This document shows, in pieces, positions 25,084 through 33,566 of a stretch of 37,537 nucleotides of DNA. The position numbers and the translations under genes were made by a program. The DNA comes from Deltaproteobacteria bacterium (GTDB lineage Bacteria > Desulfobacterota > Desulfobacteria > Desulfobacterales > UBA11574). The stretch is from the NCBI GenBank assembly GCA_019308685.1, contig JAFDHQ010000010.1, positions 1 to 37,537 of the forward strand, written 5' to 3'. Every line of letters begins with the position of its first letter. The stretch's first letter is position 1. The notes below the pieces were generated by a model. It searched no databases, was not told the origin of the DNA, and saw only the letters and a list, made by a program, of their open reading frames with translations.

Positions 25084-26676
25084 ATGAACCCAACAACAAA
25101 CCAGCCAACCACTGAAAACCACCGTGTGACAAAAACGGCCGGAATTGTCGGATCAGCAACTTTATTGAGCCGCCTTTTCGGTTTCATAAGAGATGTGGTG
25201 ATTGCCTGGTTTTTTGGCGCCGGGCTCGCTTCGGATGCTTTTTTTGTCGCTTTCAGAATCCCCAATCTTTTAAGAAGACTTTTTGCCGAAGGTTCTTTGA
25301 GCGCTGCATTTATCCCCGTTTTTACCGAACACCTTACTAAGGCGGGAAAAGATGATGCCTTTAAAATGGCAAGGTCCGCCATAAGGCTCCTTTCCGTGTT
25401 TCTTGTTGTCACTGTTATTGCAGGTGTTTTGCTGTCCCCGGTTATCATCCGGCTTATCGCTCCCGGGTTTGTCGCCTCCCCTGAAAAATATTCACTTACG
25501 GTACTGTTAACCCGTATCATGTTTCCATATATTTTTTTTATCGGACTTGTTGCACTTTGTATGGGGATACTTAATGTCCTCGGCCATTTCGCCGCACCGG
25601 CCCTGGCCCCGGTATTTTTGAACATTTCCATAATAGGCTCGGTATTATTAATTGCACCTCACATGGCTGATCCGGTGACCGGGATTGCCATCGGGGTGCT
25701 GATCGGAGGATTTTTGCAACTGGCACTTCAGGTGCCCTTTCTGATAAAAAAAGGGTTTTATTTCTGGAAAAAAGCAAACATTTACCACCCCGGCCTAAAA
25801 AAGGTCGGCCTGCTCATGCTCCCCACCGTATTTGGCGCCGCTGTATACCAGATCAACATCCTGGTAGGAACCCTGCTTGCTTCTTTACTGGTCCAAGGAA
25901 GTGTGTCGTATCTTTATTATGCCGACCGCCTGGTACAATTTCCACTCGGAATATTTGCCATAGCCACGGCCACTGCTGTTTTGCCAAGTCTTTCCAGGCA
26001 GGCGGCTGAAAAAGATTTGCAGGCCGTCAGAGATACCTTTTCATATGCCATGAGAATGGTCTTTTTTATCACCATCCCTTCTATGGTGGGCCTGATCGTA
26101 TTGAGGGAACCTATTATTGAATTGTTGTTTAAACGAGGAGCTTTTGATTCGGAAACCACGCGTTTGACTGCATATGCGCTTTTGTATTATAGTATAGGTC
26201 TCTGGGCGTTTTCAGCGGTACGGATTGTTGTTTCAACGTTTTATGCATTACAGGACACAAGGACGCCGGTACGAACTGCTATCGTATCCGTTTGTGCCAA
26301 TATCATACTTGGAGTCATTCTTATGGGACCGATGGGACACGGTGGGCTTGCGCTCTCAACGTCCCTTGCTTCCATGTTGAACTTGGGGCTTCTTGTCCGG
26401 GTCTTGAGGAAAAAACTCGGTGCGCTGGGGTTAAAAGGTATTATCGAGTCCGCCTGTAAAACAATGATTTGTTCAGGGATTATGGGAGCTGTTGTATGGG
26501 CCACTGCGTTTTTGATTATTCCGTCTGAAGACGGCACATTATCCGGTCTTTTCTTCGGTCTCATGGGAAGTATCGTGACCGGTCTTGTTCTTTATGGTTC
26601 TTTTTCCTTACTACTTAAGAGCAAGGAACTAAAAAATGTTCTGGCCATAGCCGGGAAGGGCATAGATAAAAAGTGA
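25084..26676 (+). CDS. murJ: Lipid II flippase MurJ
   Basis: An inner-membrane MOP-superfamily transporter that flips lipid II, the peptidoglycan precursor. The 530 aa protein has the family opening 'ATLLSRLFGFIRDVVIAWFF' (residues about 27-46), 'AFRIPNLLRRLFAEGSLSAAFIPVF' split across 56-81, and around 14 hydrophobic segments, with 'FPLGIFAIATATAVLPSLSRQ' near 292-312. No ribosome site is visible before the ATG. Its end overlaps the next gene by GTGA, so septation and wall genes may be co-translated here. Confidence 0.95.
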   Translation: MNPTTNQPTTENHRVTKTAGIVGSATLLSRLFGFIRDVVIAWFFGAGLASDAFFVAFRIPNLLRRLFAEGSLSAAFIPVFTEHLTKAGKDDAFKMARSAIRLLSVFLVVTVIAGVLLSPVIIRLIAPGFVASPEKYSLTVLLTRIMFPYIFFIGLVALCMGILNVLGHFAAPALAPVFLNISIIGSVLLIAPHMADPVTGIAIGVLIGGFLQLALQVPFLIKKGFYFWKKANIYHPGLKKVGLLMLPTVFGAAVYQINILVGTLLASLLVQGSVSYLYYADRLVQFPLGIFAIATATAVLPSLSRQAAEKDLQAVRDTFSYAMRMVFFITIPSMVGLIVLREPIIELLFKRGAFDSETTRLTAYALLYYSIGLWAFSAVRIVVSTFYALQDTRTPVRTAIVSVCANIILGVILMGPMGHGGLALSTSLASMLNLGLLVRVLRKKLGALGLKGIIESACKTMICSGIMGAVVWATAFLIIPSEDGTLSGLFFGLMGSIVTGLVLYGSFSLLLKSKELKNVLAIAGKGIDKK

Positions 26677-26969
26677 TTTCAAAGCAAAATATTCTGCTTG
26701 CTTTAGCAATAATCGTATTGTTTTCGTTGCTAATTTTCACTATATTCGGTGAAAATGGCCTTTCGGATTTATACCGGATCAAAACGGAAAGAGACATTCT
26801 GTTAAAGAAAAATGATAAACTGATCCGGGAAAACCTTTCCTTGTATCGTGAAATAGAAAGATTAAAGAACGATCCCGAATATGTAGAGAATGTGGCCAGG
26901 AACGAACTTGGCGTAATCGGTAAAGACGAGGTTGTGATCAAGGTAAAAAAAGGCAGAAAGGCTAAATAA
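26673..26969 (+). CDS. FtsB/DivIC-like septum formation protein
   Basis: A 98 aa bitopic membrane protein with one membrane segment (about 7-26), a coiled coil (about 33-68, rich in L, K, E) and the family tail 'YVENVARNELGVIGKDEVVI'. FtsB/DivIC bridges FtsL and FtsQ in the divisome. The start is GTG 26673, overlapping the murJ stop by 4 bases (GTGA). Adjacent murJ supports a wall/division role. A six-base gap leads to the TPR gene. Confidence 0.88.
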   Translation: MISKQNILLALAIIVLFSLLIFTIFGENGLSDLYRIKTERDILLKKNDKLIRENLSLYREIERLKNDPEYVENVARNELGVIGKDEVVIKVKKGRKAK

Positions 26970-26974
26970 AAGTA

Positions 26975-27250
26975 ATGGAAGATGATGTTTTTTATACCCG
27001 GACCATGGCAAAAGTCTATGCCGATCAGGGTAATTTAGGTAAAGCGGCAGAAATTTATAACTATCTATTAAAACAGGAACCGGGTCGCCAGGATCTCATC
27101 GATGCGCTTTCTGAAATTGAAAACAGAGGCTTTGATAAAAATCGAGAGAATCTTTTCATGCTGTTCAGTGAATGGATCGATCTCTTGCTCAGGTTTAACG
27201 GCACTCAAAAGCTTAAGAAACTACAAAGATATATCGGTGATCAGAGATGA
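26975..27250 (+). CDS. Small TPR protein
   Basis: A 91 aa protein with one clear tetratricopeptide unit: 'TRTMAKVYADQGNLGKAAEIYNYLLKQEPG' at about 9-38, split here for reference to A13, Y15, G19, A24, Y28 and P37, plus helices after it. It probably mediates a protein contact. It sits 6 bases after the FtsB-like gene and overlaps coaBC by ATGA, so it is translated with both. No specific partner can be named. Confidence 0.8.
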   Translation: MEDDVFYTRTMAKVYADQGNLGKAAEIYNYLLKQEPGRQDLIDALSEIENRGFDKNRENLFMLFSEWIDLLLRFNGTQKLKKLQRYIGDQR

Positions 27251-28443
27251 AACGTCTTATCCGTAATAAAAATATCGTACTGGGTGTATCCGGAGGGATT
27301 GCAGCATACAAAAGCGTCGAACTTTTAAGGCTCCTTATCAAGGAGGAGGCGAAGGTCAGGGTCATTATGACGAAGAATGCCTTAGAGTTTGTGGGGTCTC
27401 TGACTTTTTGGGCCTTATCCCGTCAACCGGTTTGTACCCGTCTCTTTGAAACGGTTGATGATGCCTCCATCAGGCATATTGATTGGGCAAATGAAGCGGA
27501 TGCTGTGATTATTGCACCGGCGACGGCGAATATTATCGGCAAGATCGCCGGCGGGATTGCCGATGATGCACTGAGCACTTTCATTCTGGCGGTAACATGT
27601 CCCGTGGTCATCTGTCCTGCTATGAACACGAATATGTTTGAAGCAAAAGCGGTCCGAAGGAATCTTGAGAGGCTCAAGTCCGATGGGCATTTTGTCATAG
27701 AACCGGAATCCGGGGAGCTTGCTTGCGGTGCTACGGGTCCCGGTCGCCTTCCTGAACCCGAAGATATTCTTGACCGGCTGTTATTTCGTCTTTCACCCAA
27801 AGATATGAAGGGGAAAAAGATACTTGTAACCGCCGGTCCGACGCGCGAATTTATCGATCCGGTTCGGTACATCAGCAATCCTTCTTCCGGGAAGATGGGC
27901 TTTGCAGTAGCAAGGGCTGCAGAACAAAGGGGGGGGAATGTTATTCTGATAACAGGCCCGACAGATCTTCCCAATCCAAATAACGTAACGGTGGTTAGGG
28001 TGGGCACGGCCCGGGAGATGGCCCTTGCTGTGTTTGAGCACATGGAAGATTCGGAAATCATTATTAAGGCAGCAGCAGTTTCTGATTACCGGCCAAAGGA
28101 GCAGTCCGGACAAAAAATCAAGAAGGAAAAGGATGAACGGGTTTTGTCACTGGAAAAAACCCGGGATATATTGAAAGAAGTGGGGAGGAGAAAAAAAGAT
28201 CAGATACTTGTGGGGTTTGCTGCGGAAACGGAGAACCTTGAATCGTTTGCAGAAAAAAAACTGCTTGAAAAAAATCTTGATATTATTGTGGGAAATCTCG
28301 TGGGGGGACCTTCTTCGGGTTTTGGTAGTGACACCAATAAGGTGACCCTGTTTTATAGAGACGGCACAAATGAGGATATTCCTGAAATGCAAAAAGATGA
28401 GGTCGCCCATATTCTTCTGGACCGGATACTACAGAAAAATTAG
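27247..28443 (+). CDS. coaBC: Bifunctional CoA synthesis protein CoaBC
   Basis: Two steps of coenzyme A synthesis: phosphopantothenate-cysteine ligase and phosphopantothenoylcysteine decarboxylase. The CoaC half (1-180) has GVSGGIAAYK (13-22), H77 in RHIDWANEAD, PAMNTNM (124-130, catalytic Asn127) and C160 in GELACGATGPGRLPE. The CoaB half (from about 190) has KILVTAGPTREFIDPVRYI (191-209) and N211 in SNPSSGKMG, then 'VGFAAETENL' and 'NLVGGPSSGFGSDTNKV'. At 398 aa it is normal length. It is coupled by ATGA to the TPR gene. Confidence 0.97.
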   Translation: MKRLIRNKNIVLGVSGGIAAYKSVELLRLLIKEEAKVRVIMTKNALEFVGSLTFWALSRQPVCTRLFETVDDASIRHIDWANEADAVIIAPATANIIGKIAGGIADDALSTFILAVTCPVVICPAMNTNMFEAKAVRRNLERLKSDGHFVIEPESGELACGATGPGRLPEPEDILDRLLFRLSPKDMKGKKILVTAGPTREFIDPVRYISNPSSGKMGFAVARAAEQRGGNVILITGPTDLPNPNNVTVVRVGTAREMALAVFEHMEDSEIIIKAAAVSDYRPKEQSGQKIKKEKDERVLSLEKTRDILKEVGRRKKDQILVGFAAETENLESFAEKKLLEKNLDIIVGNLVGGPSSGFGSDTNKVTLFYRDGTNEDIPEMQKDEVAHILLDRILQKN

Positions 28444-28625
28444 TTAGTTTCCATCCAGAAATGGCCCTTTTCCGCAATCTCTGCGCCTGCCCCGTGAAAT
28501 GCGGAGCCTATTTCTCTGGGGTCAATCTGCGGAATCACTTGTGCGGCGTACTACGTGTCCGCGTAATTCCTTGATTTCCTTGACCTTGCGAAAAATTGCT
28601 CATTTCTGAATTGGAAACTTAATTT
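28444..28625. repeat. MITE-like element with terminal inverted repeats
   Basis: The left end (28444-28478, containing TTTCCATCCAGAAATG) and the right end (about 28590-28625, containing CATTTCTGAATTGGAAAC) are imperfect inverted copies that match over roughly 34 positions with two small gaps. They enclose about 110 non-coding bases. The ends carry the dispersed-repeat core seen elsewhere. It starts one base after the coaBC stop and has no open frame, so it is compatible with a small non-autonomous mobile element. Confidence 0.5.
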
Positions 28626-28638
28626 GTGCCCAATATAG

Positions 28639-28660
28639 ATTTATGGATGGACATTATTTA
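28639..28660 (+). repeat. Dispersed repeat copy over UDG upstream ATG
   Basis: Core ATTTATGGATGGACAT, matching the copy at 11706-11727 (minus) at 21 of 22 positions. It covers ATG 28643, the first in-frame start of the uracil-DNA glycosylase frame. Confidence 0.6.
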
Positions 28661-28681
28661 CAAACACCCATACTTAGGCAA

Positions 28682-29377
28682 ATGTCTTATAAAATCGATT
28701 TTGATACGACACTTGAAGAACTATGCGAAACCTTCCGATTTTTATCTGAAAACGGTTGCCATGGTTTTGACTGTTCAAAAGAAAGCCTTAATATAATGGA
28801 ATCTTGGGGGCATAAAGAGGACCTTTCATCCGAAACCTTGGACATGATCCGAATTGATTTGGGTGAATGTCGCCGCTGCCGGCTTTGGGAAAGTCGAAAA
28901 AATATTGTCTTTGGCGCCGGTGATTTTCATGCAAGACTGGTATTTGTGGGGGAAGGACCGGGCTATGATGAGGATCAAAAAGGGGAGCCTTTTATCGGGG
29001 CTGCCGGGCGTCTTCTGACAAAAATTATAGAGGCCATTAACTATACCCGCGATCAGGTTTATATATGTAATATCATAAAATGTCGCCCTCCGGGTAACAG
29101 AAATCCCCTGCCGGACGAGATAGAGGCCTGTTTTCCTTATTTAAAGCGTCAACTTGTGGCCATAAAGCCGGATATTATATGTGCCCTGGGGACCTTTGCC
29201 GCACAGACATTGCTTGAAACAAAACAACCGATTTCAAAACTCAAAGGGCGCTTTCATGATTATAACGGAATAAGGGTGTTACCCACATATCATCCGGCCT
29301 ACCTTCTTCGCAACCCCGACAAAAAACGTGATGTCTGGGAAGATATGAAAAAATTGATGAAGGCACTGGGCGATTAA
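28682..29377 (+). CDS. Uracil-DNA glycosylase, family 4 type
   Basis: It removes uracil from DNA, the first step of base-excision repair of deaminated cytosine. The 4Fe-4S ligands are C63, C66, C134 and C150 (from the start used here). Motif 1 is 'GEGPGYDEDQKGEPFIGAAG' (90-109), then NIIKCRPPGNRNP (130-142), and motif 2 is HPAYLLR (204-210). I choose ATG 28682 (231 aa) because an upstream in-frame ATG at 28643 lies inside a dispersed repeat and would add 13 residues unlike any conserved part. The N-terminal 55 residues before the Fe-S site are a common extension. Family 5 differs in motif 1. Confidence 0.93.
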   Translation: MSYKIDFDTTLEELCETFRFLSENGCHGFDCSKESLNIMESWGHKEDLSSETLDMIRIDLGECRRCRLWESRKNIVFGAGDFHARLVFVGEGPGYDEDQKGEPFIGAAGRLLTKIIEAINYTRDQVYICNIIKCRPPGNRNPLPDEIEACFPYLKRQLVAIKPDIICALGTFAAQTLLETKQPISKLKGRFHDYNGIRVLPTYHPAYLLRNPDKKRDVWEDMKKLMKALGD

Positions 29378-29457
29378 ACGTCCCGGAGATTTTACAACAA
29401 CCCATTATTCCAACGTTCCATTTGTGAATGAAAAGAACTAAATTGAATTAAAAAAAC

Positions 29458-30747
29458 ATGAAAAAAATATTTTTCCTTATATCAGCCCTGTTATTGTTTT
29501 TATTCTGCTGCCCCGGAAACGGTTTTACAGCAGCAAATGAGGTCTATATTATCCAGATGTCGGGTCACATCAGTCCGGCGGTGGCTAATTTTTTGAAAAA
29601 AGGGATCAATAGAGCTTCGGAGGAAAACGTTTCATGTATTATCATCGAGCTTGACACTCCGGGTGGTCTTGCCGAATCCATGCGTGAAATTGTAATGGCA
29701 ATTTTTGCAAGTAAGGTTCCAGTTGTGATTTATGTGTCACCGAGCGGGGCTAGGGCCGCTTCAGCAGGCGTTATGATCACCATGGCGGCGGACATTGCAG
29801 CCATGGCGCCGGGAACAAACATCGGTGCGGCACATCCGGTGGGGGCCGGCGGAAAGGAAATCAGCGGTGCTATGTCCGAAAAGGTAATAAATGACATGGT
29901 GGCCCATGCAAGGAGTATCGCAAAAAAAAGGGGAAAAAACGCCGATTGGGTTGAAAAGGCCGTCCGAAAAAGCGTTTCGGTGACCGAAACCGAGGCGCTA
30001 AAGGCAAATGTCATAGATATCGTGGCAAAAGACTTAGATGATCTGATCCGTCAGATTAACGGCCGCAAGATTCAAGACAAGGGAGTTTTAACACTCGACA
30101 ATGTTAAAAAGACTTTTCTGAAAGAGGATTTAAGGACTAAAATTTTAAAGACCATCAGCAATCCCAATATTGCGTATATTCTTATGATGATCGGTCTTGC
30201 CGGTCTTTACTTTGAATTGTCACACCCCGGCGCAGTTCTCCCCGGGGTTGTAGGCGGTATTTCCATTATCCTGGCTTTTTTTGCATTTCAGACCATACCG
30301 GTTAACTATGCAGGATTTCTCCTTATCGTTCTTGCCCTTGTTTTTTTTATTATGGAGATGAAGATTACAAGCTACGGGCTTTTAAGTATAGCGGGCATAA
30401 CTTCTCTTTTGCTCGGTTCTATTATGTTATTTGAAAACAGTGGTACCGGTATGAGACTGTCATGGGAAGTGCTCATACCGACGATTGTCTTAATTTCGGG
30501 ATTTTTTGTAGTTGTTTCAGGACTTGTTTTTAAATCACATCTATCTAAACCGAGAACCGGTGCGCGGGGCCTGATCGGGGAAATAGGGGTCGTAAAAGAA
30601 CCTCTAATGCCTGAGGGCAAGGTGTTTGTGCATGGAGAACTGTGGAGAGCAATCTCAAAAAATCCCATCCAAACCGGTGACAGAGTCCGGGTTGTAAAGG
30701 TTGTCAATCTTGTCCTTGAGGTGGAACCGGTTGAAAGGAGCGTATAA
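29458..30747 (+). CDS. NfeD1-type membrane serine protease
   Basis: A long-form NfeD protein: signal peptide (about 1-25), ClpP/SppA-like protease domain, membrane helices and a C-terminal OB-fold NfeD domain. Likely catalytic residues are S102 in [10 protein letters not shown] and K142 in SEKVIND, 40 residues apart as in the archaeal homolog PH1510. '[16 protein letters not shown]' (65-80) is another family motif. The membrane region lies at about 235-370, and the OB-fold is the last 60 residues ('[18 protein letters not shown]'). Such proteases are thought to cleave the C-terminal tail of partner stomatins. Its TAATG overlap with the slipin gene (stop 30745-30747, next ATG 30747) agrees. 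Confidence 0.93.
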   Translation: MKKIFFLISALLLFLFCCPGNGFTAANEVYIIQMSGHISPAVANFLKKGINRASEENVSCIIIELDTPGGLAESMREIVMAIFASKVPVVIYVSPSGARAASAGVMITMAADIAAMAPGTNIGAAHPVGAGGKEISGAMSEKVINDMVAHARSIAKKRGKNADWVEKAVRKSVSVTETEALKANVIDIVAKDLDDLIRQINGRKIQDKGVLTLDNVKKTFLKEDLRTKILKTISNPNIAYILMMIGLAGLYFELSHPGAVLPGVVGGISIILAFFAFQTIPVNYAGFLLIVLALVFFIMEMKITSYGLLSIAGITSLLLGSIMLFENSGTGMRLSWEVLIPTIVLISGFFVVVSGLVFKSHLSKPRTGARGLIGEIGVVKEPLMPEGKVFVHGELWRAISKNPIQTGDRVRVVKVVNLVLEVEPVERSV

Positions 30748-31514
30748 TGTATACCGTAATCGCCATAGTTGTACTGACTGTTTTTTTTCTGTCCGCGGCC
30801 ATACGTATTTTAAACGAGTATGAACGCGGGGTTATATTCAGGCTCGGCAGGGTGATAAAGGCAAAAGGGCCCGGGCTGATCATACTTATTCCGATCGTCG
30901 ACAAAATGGTAAAGGTAAGTATGCGTCTTGTGGCCATGGATGTCGATCCTCAGGACGTTATTACCCGGGACAATGTTTCCGTAAAGGTAAATGCCGTTAT
31001 CTATTATAGGGTCATTGAGCCCATAAAAGCGGTTATCGAAGTGGAAGAATACCATTATGCAGTGTCACAGCTTGCACAGACAACGTTACGGAGCGTATGC
31101 GGTCAGGCGGAACTCGATGAGCTGTTGTCCGCAAGGGAAAAGATTAATTCTCAGCTTCAGGAAATATTAGATATGCACACGGATCCGTGGGGAATTAAGG
31201 TCACGACAGTGGAGCTCAAGCATATTGATTTGCCCCAGGATATGCAGCGGTCCATGGCTAAGCAGGCTGAGGCCGAGAGGGAACGGCGTGCCAAGATCAT
31301 CAATGCCGACGGTGAATTTCAGGCCGCAAACAAGTTGGCCGAGGCTGCCGAGATTATACGTGACCATCCCATGGCATTGCAGCTAAGATATCTCCAGACC
31401 ATGCGTGAGATATCTGCCGAGCAGAATACCACCACGATCTTTCCGTTCCCCCTGGAACTTTTTAAGCCGTTTCTTGCGATAATGGATAAAGAAAAAAAGG
31501 GGGATGGCCAATAA
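30747..31514 (+). CDS. Slipin (stomatin/SPFH membrane protein)
   Basis: A 255 aa SPFH-family protein with an N-terminal membrane segment (about 3-20), '[16 protein letters not shown]' (22-37), '[18 protein letters not shown]' and '[19 protein letters not shown]', followed by a coiled-coil region rich in A and E ('[21 protein letters not shown]' in part). These proteins oligomerise at the membrane and scaffold lipid domains. The short C-terminus ends '[16 protein letters not shown]', the hydrophobic kind of tail cut by NfeD proteases. Its overlap with the NfeD gene supports the pairing. Confidence 0.94.
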   Translation: MYTVIAIVVLTVFFLSAAIRILNEYERGVIFRLGRVIKAKGPGLIILIPIVDKMVKVSMRLVAMDVDPQDVITRDNVSVKVNAVIYYRVIEPIKAVIEVEEYHYAVSQLAQTTLRSVCGQAELDELLSAREKINSQLQEILDMHTDPWGIKVTTVELKHIDLPQDMQRSMAKQAEAERERRAKIINADGEFQAANKLAEAAEIIRDHPMALQLRYLQTMREISAEQNTTTIFPFPLELFKPFLAIMDKEKKGDGQ

Positions 31515-31528
31515 CGGTCATCTATTTA

Positions 31529-31557
31529 TTGACATAATATGTAAAAATTGTTAACAA
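31529..31557 (+). promoter_or_regulatory. Promoter candidate after slipin gene
   Basis: TTGACA (31529-31534) is a perfect -35 match; TAACAA (31552-31557) 17 bases downstream is a poor -10. It could drive the Rho_N gene and xerC-hslVU. The hairpin at 31570-31591 would fall at the transcript start, which is odd, so confidence is low. Confidence 0.35.
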
Positions 31558-31569
31558 ATCATCTTTTTT

Positions 31570-31591
31570 GCGGGGGTTTTGAAGCCTCCGC
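31570..31591 (+). terminator. G+C hairpin between slipin and Rho_N genes
   Basis: GCGGGGG, an 8-base loop and CCTCCGC form a 7-pair stem with one G-T pair, followed by TTATGCTTTTATAA, which is only moderately T-rich. It may be the transcript end of the NfeD-slipin unit, or a 5' structure of the next transcript. Confidence 0.45.
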
Positions 31592-31635
31592 TTATGCTTT
31601 TATAAACAAAGGAGAGAAAAGGAGATTCCTGTAAC

Positions 31636-31962
31636 ATGGGTAAAAAGAAAAAAGAGACCAAAGAAAAACCGCTGGAGAAAATGACGGCCAAGGAATTGAG
31701 GGAGATTGGCAAGCAACTGACTGAAATAACAGGTGTTTATGGGATGAACAAGGCCGAGCTTATCAGCGCGATAAAAGAGGCGAGAGGAATAAAAGAAGAT
31801 TTAACGAAAAAGACCGATTCCTCAGTCCGGGAAATTAAAAAAAAGATCAAGGCGCTGAAGGCGGATCGAGAAGCCGCTCTTAGCAATAATGATAATAAAA
31901 TGGCAGAAATTTATAGACGCCGACTGACCAAACTGAAAAAAAAGACCCGAAGAGCTGCTTGA
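31636..31962 (+). CDS. Small basic protein with Rho_N-like domain
   Basis: A 108 aa, strongly basic protein. Residues about 15-50 ('KMTAKELREIGKQLTEITG' and 'GMNKAELISAIKEARG') resemble the Rho N-terminal/SAP-like helical domain; the rest is a charged helical stretch with many Lys and Arg, ending KLKKKTRRAA. Nucleic-acid binding is likely; it lacks the Rho RNA-binding and ATPase domains. An AAAGGAGA/AAAGGAGA-type purine tract lies 10-25 bases upstream. The xerC reading frame starts within or just after its last codons, so they are probably co-transcribed. Confidence 0.75.
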   Translation: MGKKKKETKEKPLEKMTAKELREIGKQLTEITGVYGMNKAELISAIKEARGIKEDLTKKTDSSVREIKKKIKALKADREAALSNNDNKMAEIYRRRLTKLKKKTRRAA

Positions 31963-31967
31963 TTTTG

Positions 31968-32903
31968 ATGAATTCACTTTATTTGAAGAAACAGATAGAA
32001 TTTTTCATCGAGTCCCTTTCCTCTGAAAAGGGGTATTCCGCAAATACTTGCCGCGCATACTCTCACGACCTCAAAGAGTTTGTATCACTTATTTATAAAG
32101 AACGCTTTTCAGGGAAGAAGAAACAAAATTCTATACATAATTTCACTGCAGATCAGGTCGATGGGTTGATGATAAGGGGGTATCTGGGATTTTTACACAA
32201 AAAAAACAAAAAGGTTACCATAGCGCGGAAGCTTTCAGCCATTCGCTCTTTTTTCAGATACCTCGTCAAACGGGGTATTATTCTGGACAGTCCGCTGGAT
32301 TCAATTTTGACGCCGAAACAGAAAAAAACAATTCCCGTATACCTTCCTGTTGATGACATTTTCAGGTTGCTGGATTCAATAAGGACAGATACACTTTCTG
32401 GTTTGAGGAGCCGTGCAATTTTTGAAACCCTTTATTCGAGCGGCATTCGTGTTTCAGAGCTTGCCGGTATGAACGTGTTTGATGTTGATTTTAGAAAACA
32501 AGTGATTCGTGTGCTTGGAAAAGGGAACAAGGAACGGATTGTGCCCGTGGGTAAAAAGGCTTTAACGGCTATTTCCGATTACAGAGAAAGGCTGCAAATC
32601 GAAGCCGGTATAGGCACAGATGAAAATACGCCTCTGTTTTTAAACAAAAACAAGGGTCGTCTTACGACCCGTTCGATCGGACGTATTCTGGAAAAGACAG
32701 CAAAAGAATGCGGATTGTTAATACCTGTTTCCCCACATTCCATGCGTCATTCTTTTGCAACCCACTTACTCGATGCAGGGGCGGATTTGAGGGTGGTGCA
32801 AGAGATGTTGGGCCATAAAAGCCTTTCTACAACCCAGAAATATACTCATGTAAGTATCGACAGATTAATGGAAACCTATGATAAAGCGCACCCAAGACGA
32901 TAA
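31968..32903 (+). CDS. xerC: Tyrosine recombinase XerC
   Basis: XerC/XerD resolve chromosome dimers at dif. I start at ATG 31968 (MNSLYLKK, 311 aa); the open frame extends to a TTG at 31959 that overlaps the previous gene. The N-terminal SAM-like core-binding domain covers about 5-105 ('GYSANTCRAYSHDLKEF'). The catalytic set is complete: R161 (SSGIRVSELAG), K185 (GKGNKER), H257 and R260 (SPHSMRHSFATHL), H283 (LGHKS) and nucleophile Y292. The xerC-hslV-hslU order is a known bacterial arrangement, also in Bacillus (codV-clpQ-clpY), and favours XerC over other integrases. Confidence 0.93.
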   Translation: MNSLYLKKQIEFFIESLSSEKGYSANTCRAYSHDLKEFVSLIYKERFSGKKKQNSIHNFTADQVDGLMIRGYLGFLHKKNKKVTIARKLSAIRSFFRYLVKRGIILDSPLDSILTPKQKKTIPVYLPVDDIFRLLDSIRTDTLSGLRSRAIFETLYSSGIRVSELAGMNVFDVDFRKQVIRVLGKGNKERIVPVGKKALTAISDYRERLQIEAGIGTDENTPLFLNKNKGRLTTRSIGRILEKTAKECGLLIPVSPHSMRHSFATHLLDAGADLRVVQEMLGHKSLSTTQKYTHVSIDRLMETYDKAHPRR

Positions 32904-32923
32904 CACAGGGAAAAAATAAAACG

Positions 32924-33454
32924 ATGATATTTCATGGAACAACAATTCTTGCCGTCAGACATAAGGGCAAAGCGGCTGTAGCCAGTGACGGCCAGGTTAC
33001 ATTGAATAATACCATTATAAAGCATCAGGCAAAAAAAGTCAGAAGGATTTACAATGACCGTATAATCGTGGGATTTGCCGGGGCCACTGCCGATGCCTTA
33101 AACCTTTCCGAACGTTTGGAAAAAAAGCTTGAGCGATATAATGGAAACCTGACTCGCAGTGCCGTTGAACTGGCACGGGACTGGCGTACCGACAAGTATT
33201 TGAGGCGTCTGGAAGCTATTATGATCGCGGTGGACGATAAAAACATGTTTGTTATCTCAGGAAACGGTGATGTGATTGAGCCGGACGAAGACCTCATGGG
33301 TATAGGGTCCGGGGGCATCGGAGCCCAGGCGGCGGCAAAAGCCATGATGAGAAATACGGATATGGATGCGGTTGATATTGTTAAGGAGGCAATGAAAATA
33401 GCAGGTTCCCTATGCGTATTTACAAATGACACGATTACGATTGAAGAGTTGTAA
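32924..33454 (+). CDS. hslV: ATP-dependent protease subunit HslV
   Basis: The proteasome-like peptidase of HslUV (ClpQY). The first residues, MIFHG followed by TTILAVRHKGKAA, indicate processing after Gly5 to expose the catalytic Thr6 as the new N-terminus. The SDGQVT segment and 'GIGSGGIGAQAAAKAM' are typical. The 176 aa length is normal. It lies 20 bases after xerC and 112 bases before hslU. Confidence 0.97.
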   Translation: MIFHGTTILAVRHKGKAAVASDGQVTLNNTIIKHQAKKVRRIYNDRIIVGFAGATADALNLSERLEKKLERYNGNLTRSAVELARDWRTDKYLRRLEAIMIAVDDKNMFVISGNGDVIEPDEDLMGIGSGGIGAQAAAKAMMRNTDMDAVDIVKEAMKIAGSLCVFTNDTITIEEL

Positions 33455-33566
33455 AAACAAAAAGCAAAATGGATCAAAAACAGGAGTTTCCTAAAACCCT
33501 TTTAATCTCAATAAATTGTAGAAATTACAAGATGTAAAATTATCCATAACAGGTAGTTAGCAGAAA

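Noticed and set aside
25059-25631. 190-codon open frame opposite murJ
   Set aside because: Antisense shadow; the murJ frame on the plus strand is clearly the real gene.
27423-28061. 212-codon open frame opposite coaBC
   Set aside because: Antisense shadow of coaBC without supporting features.
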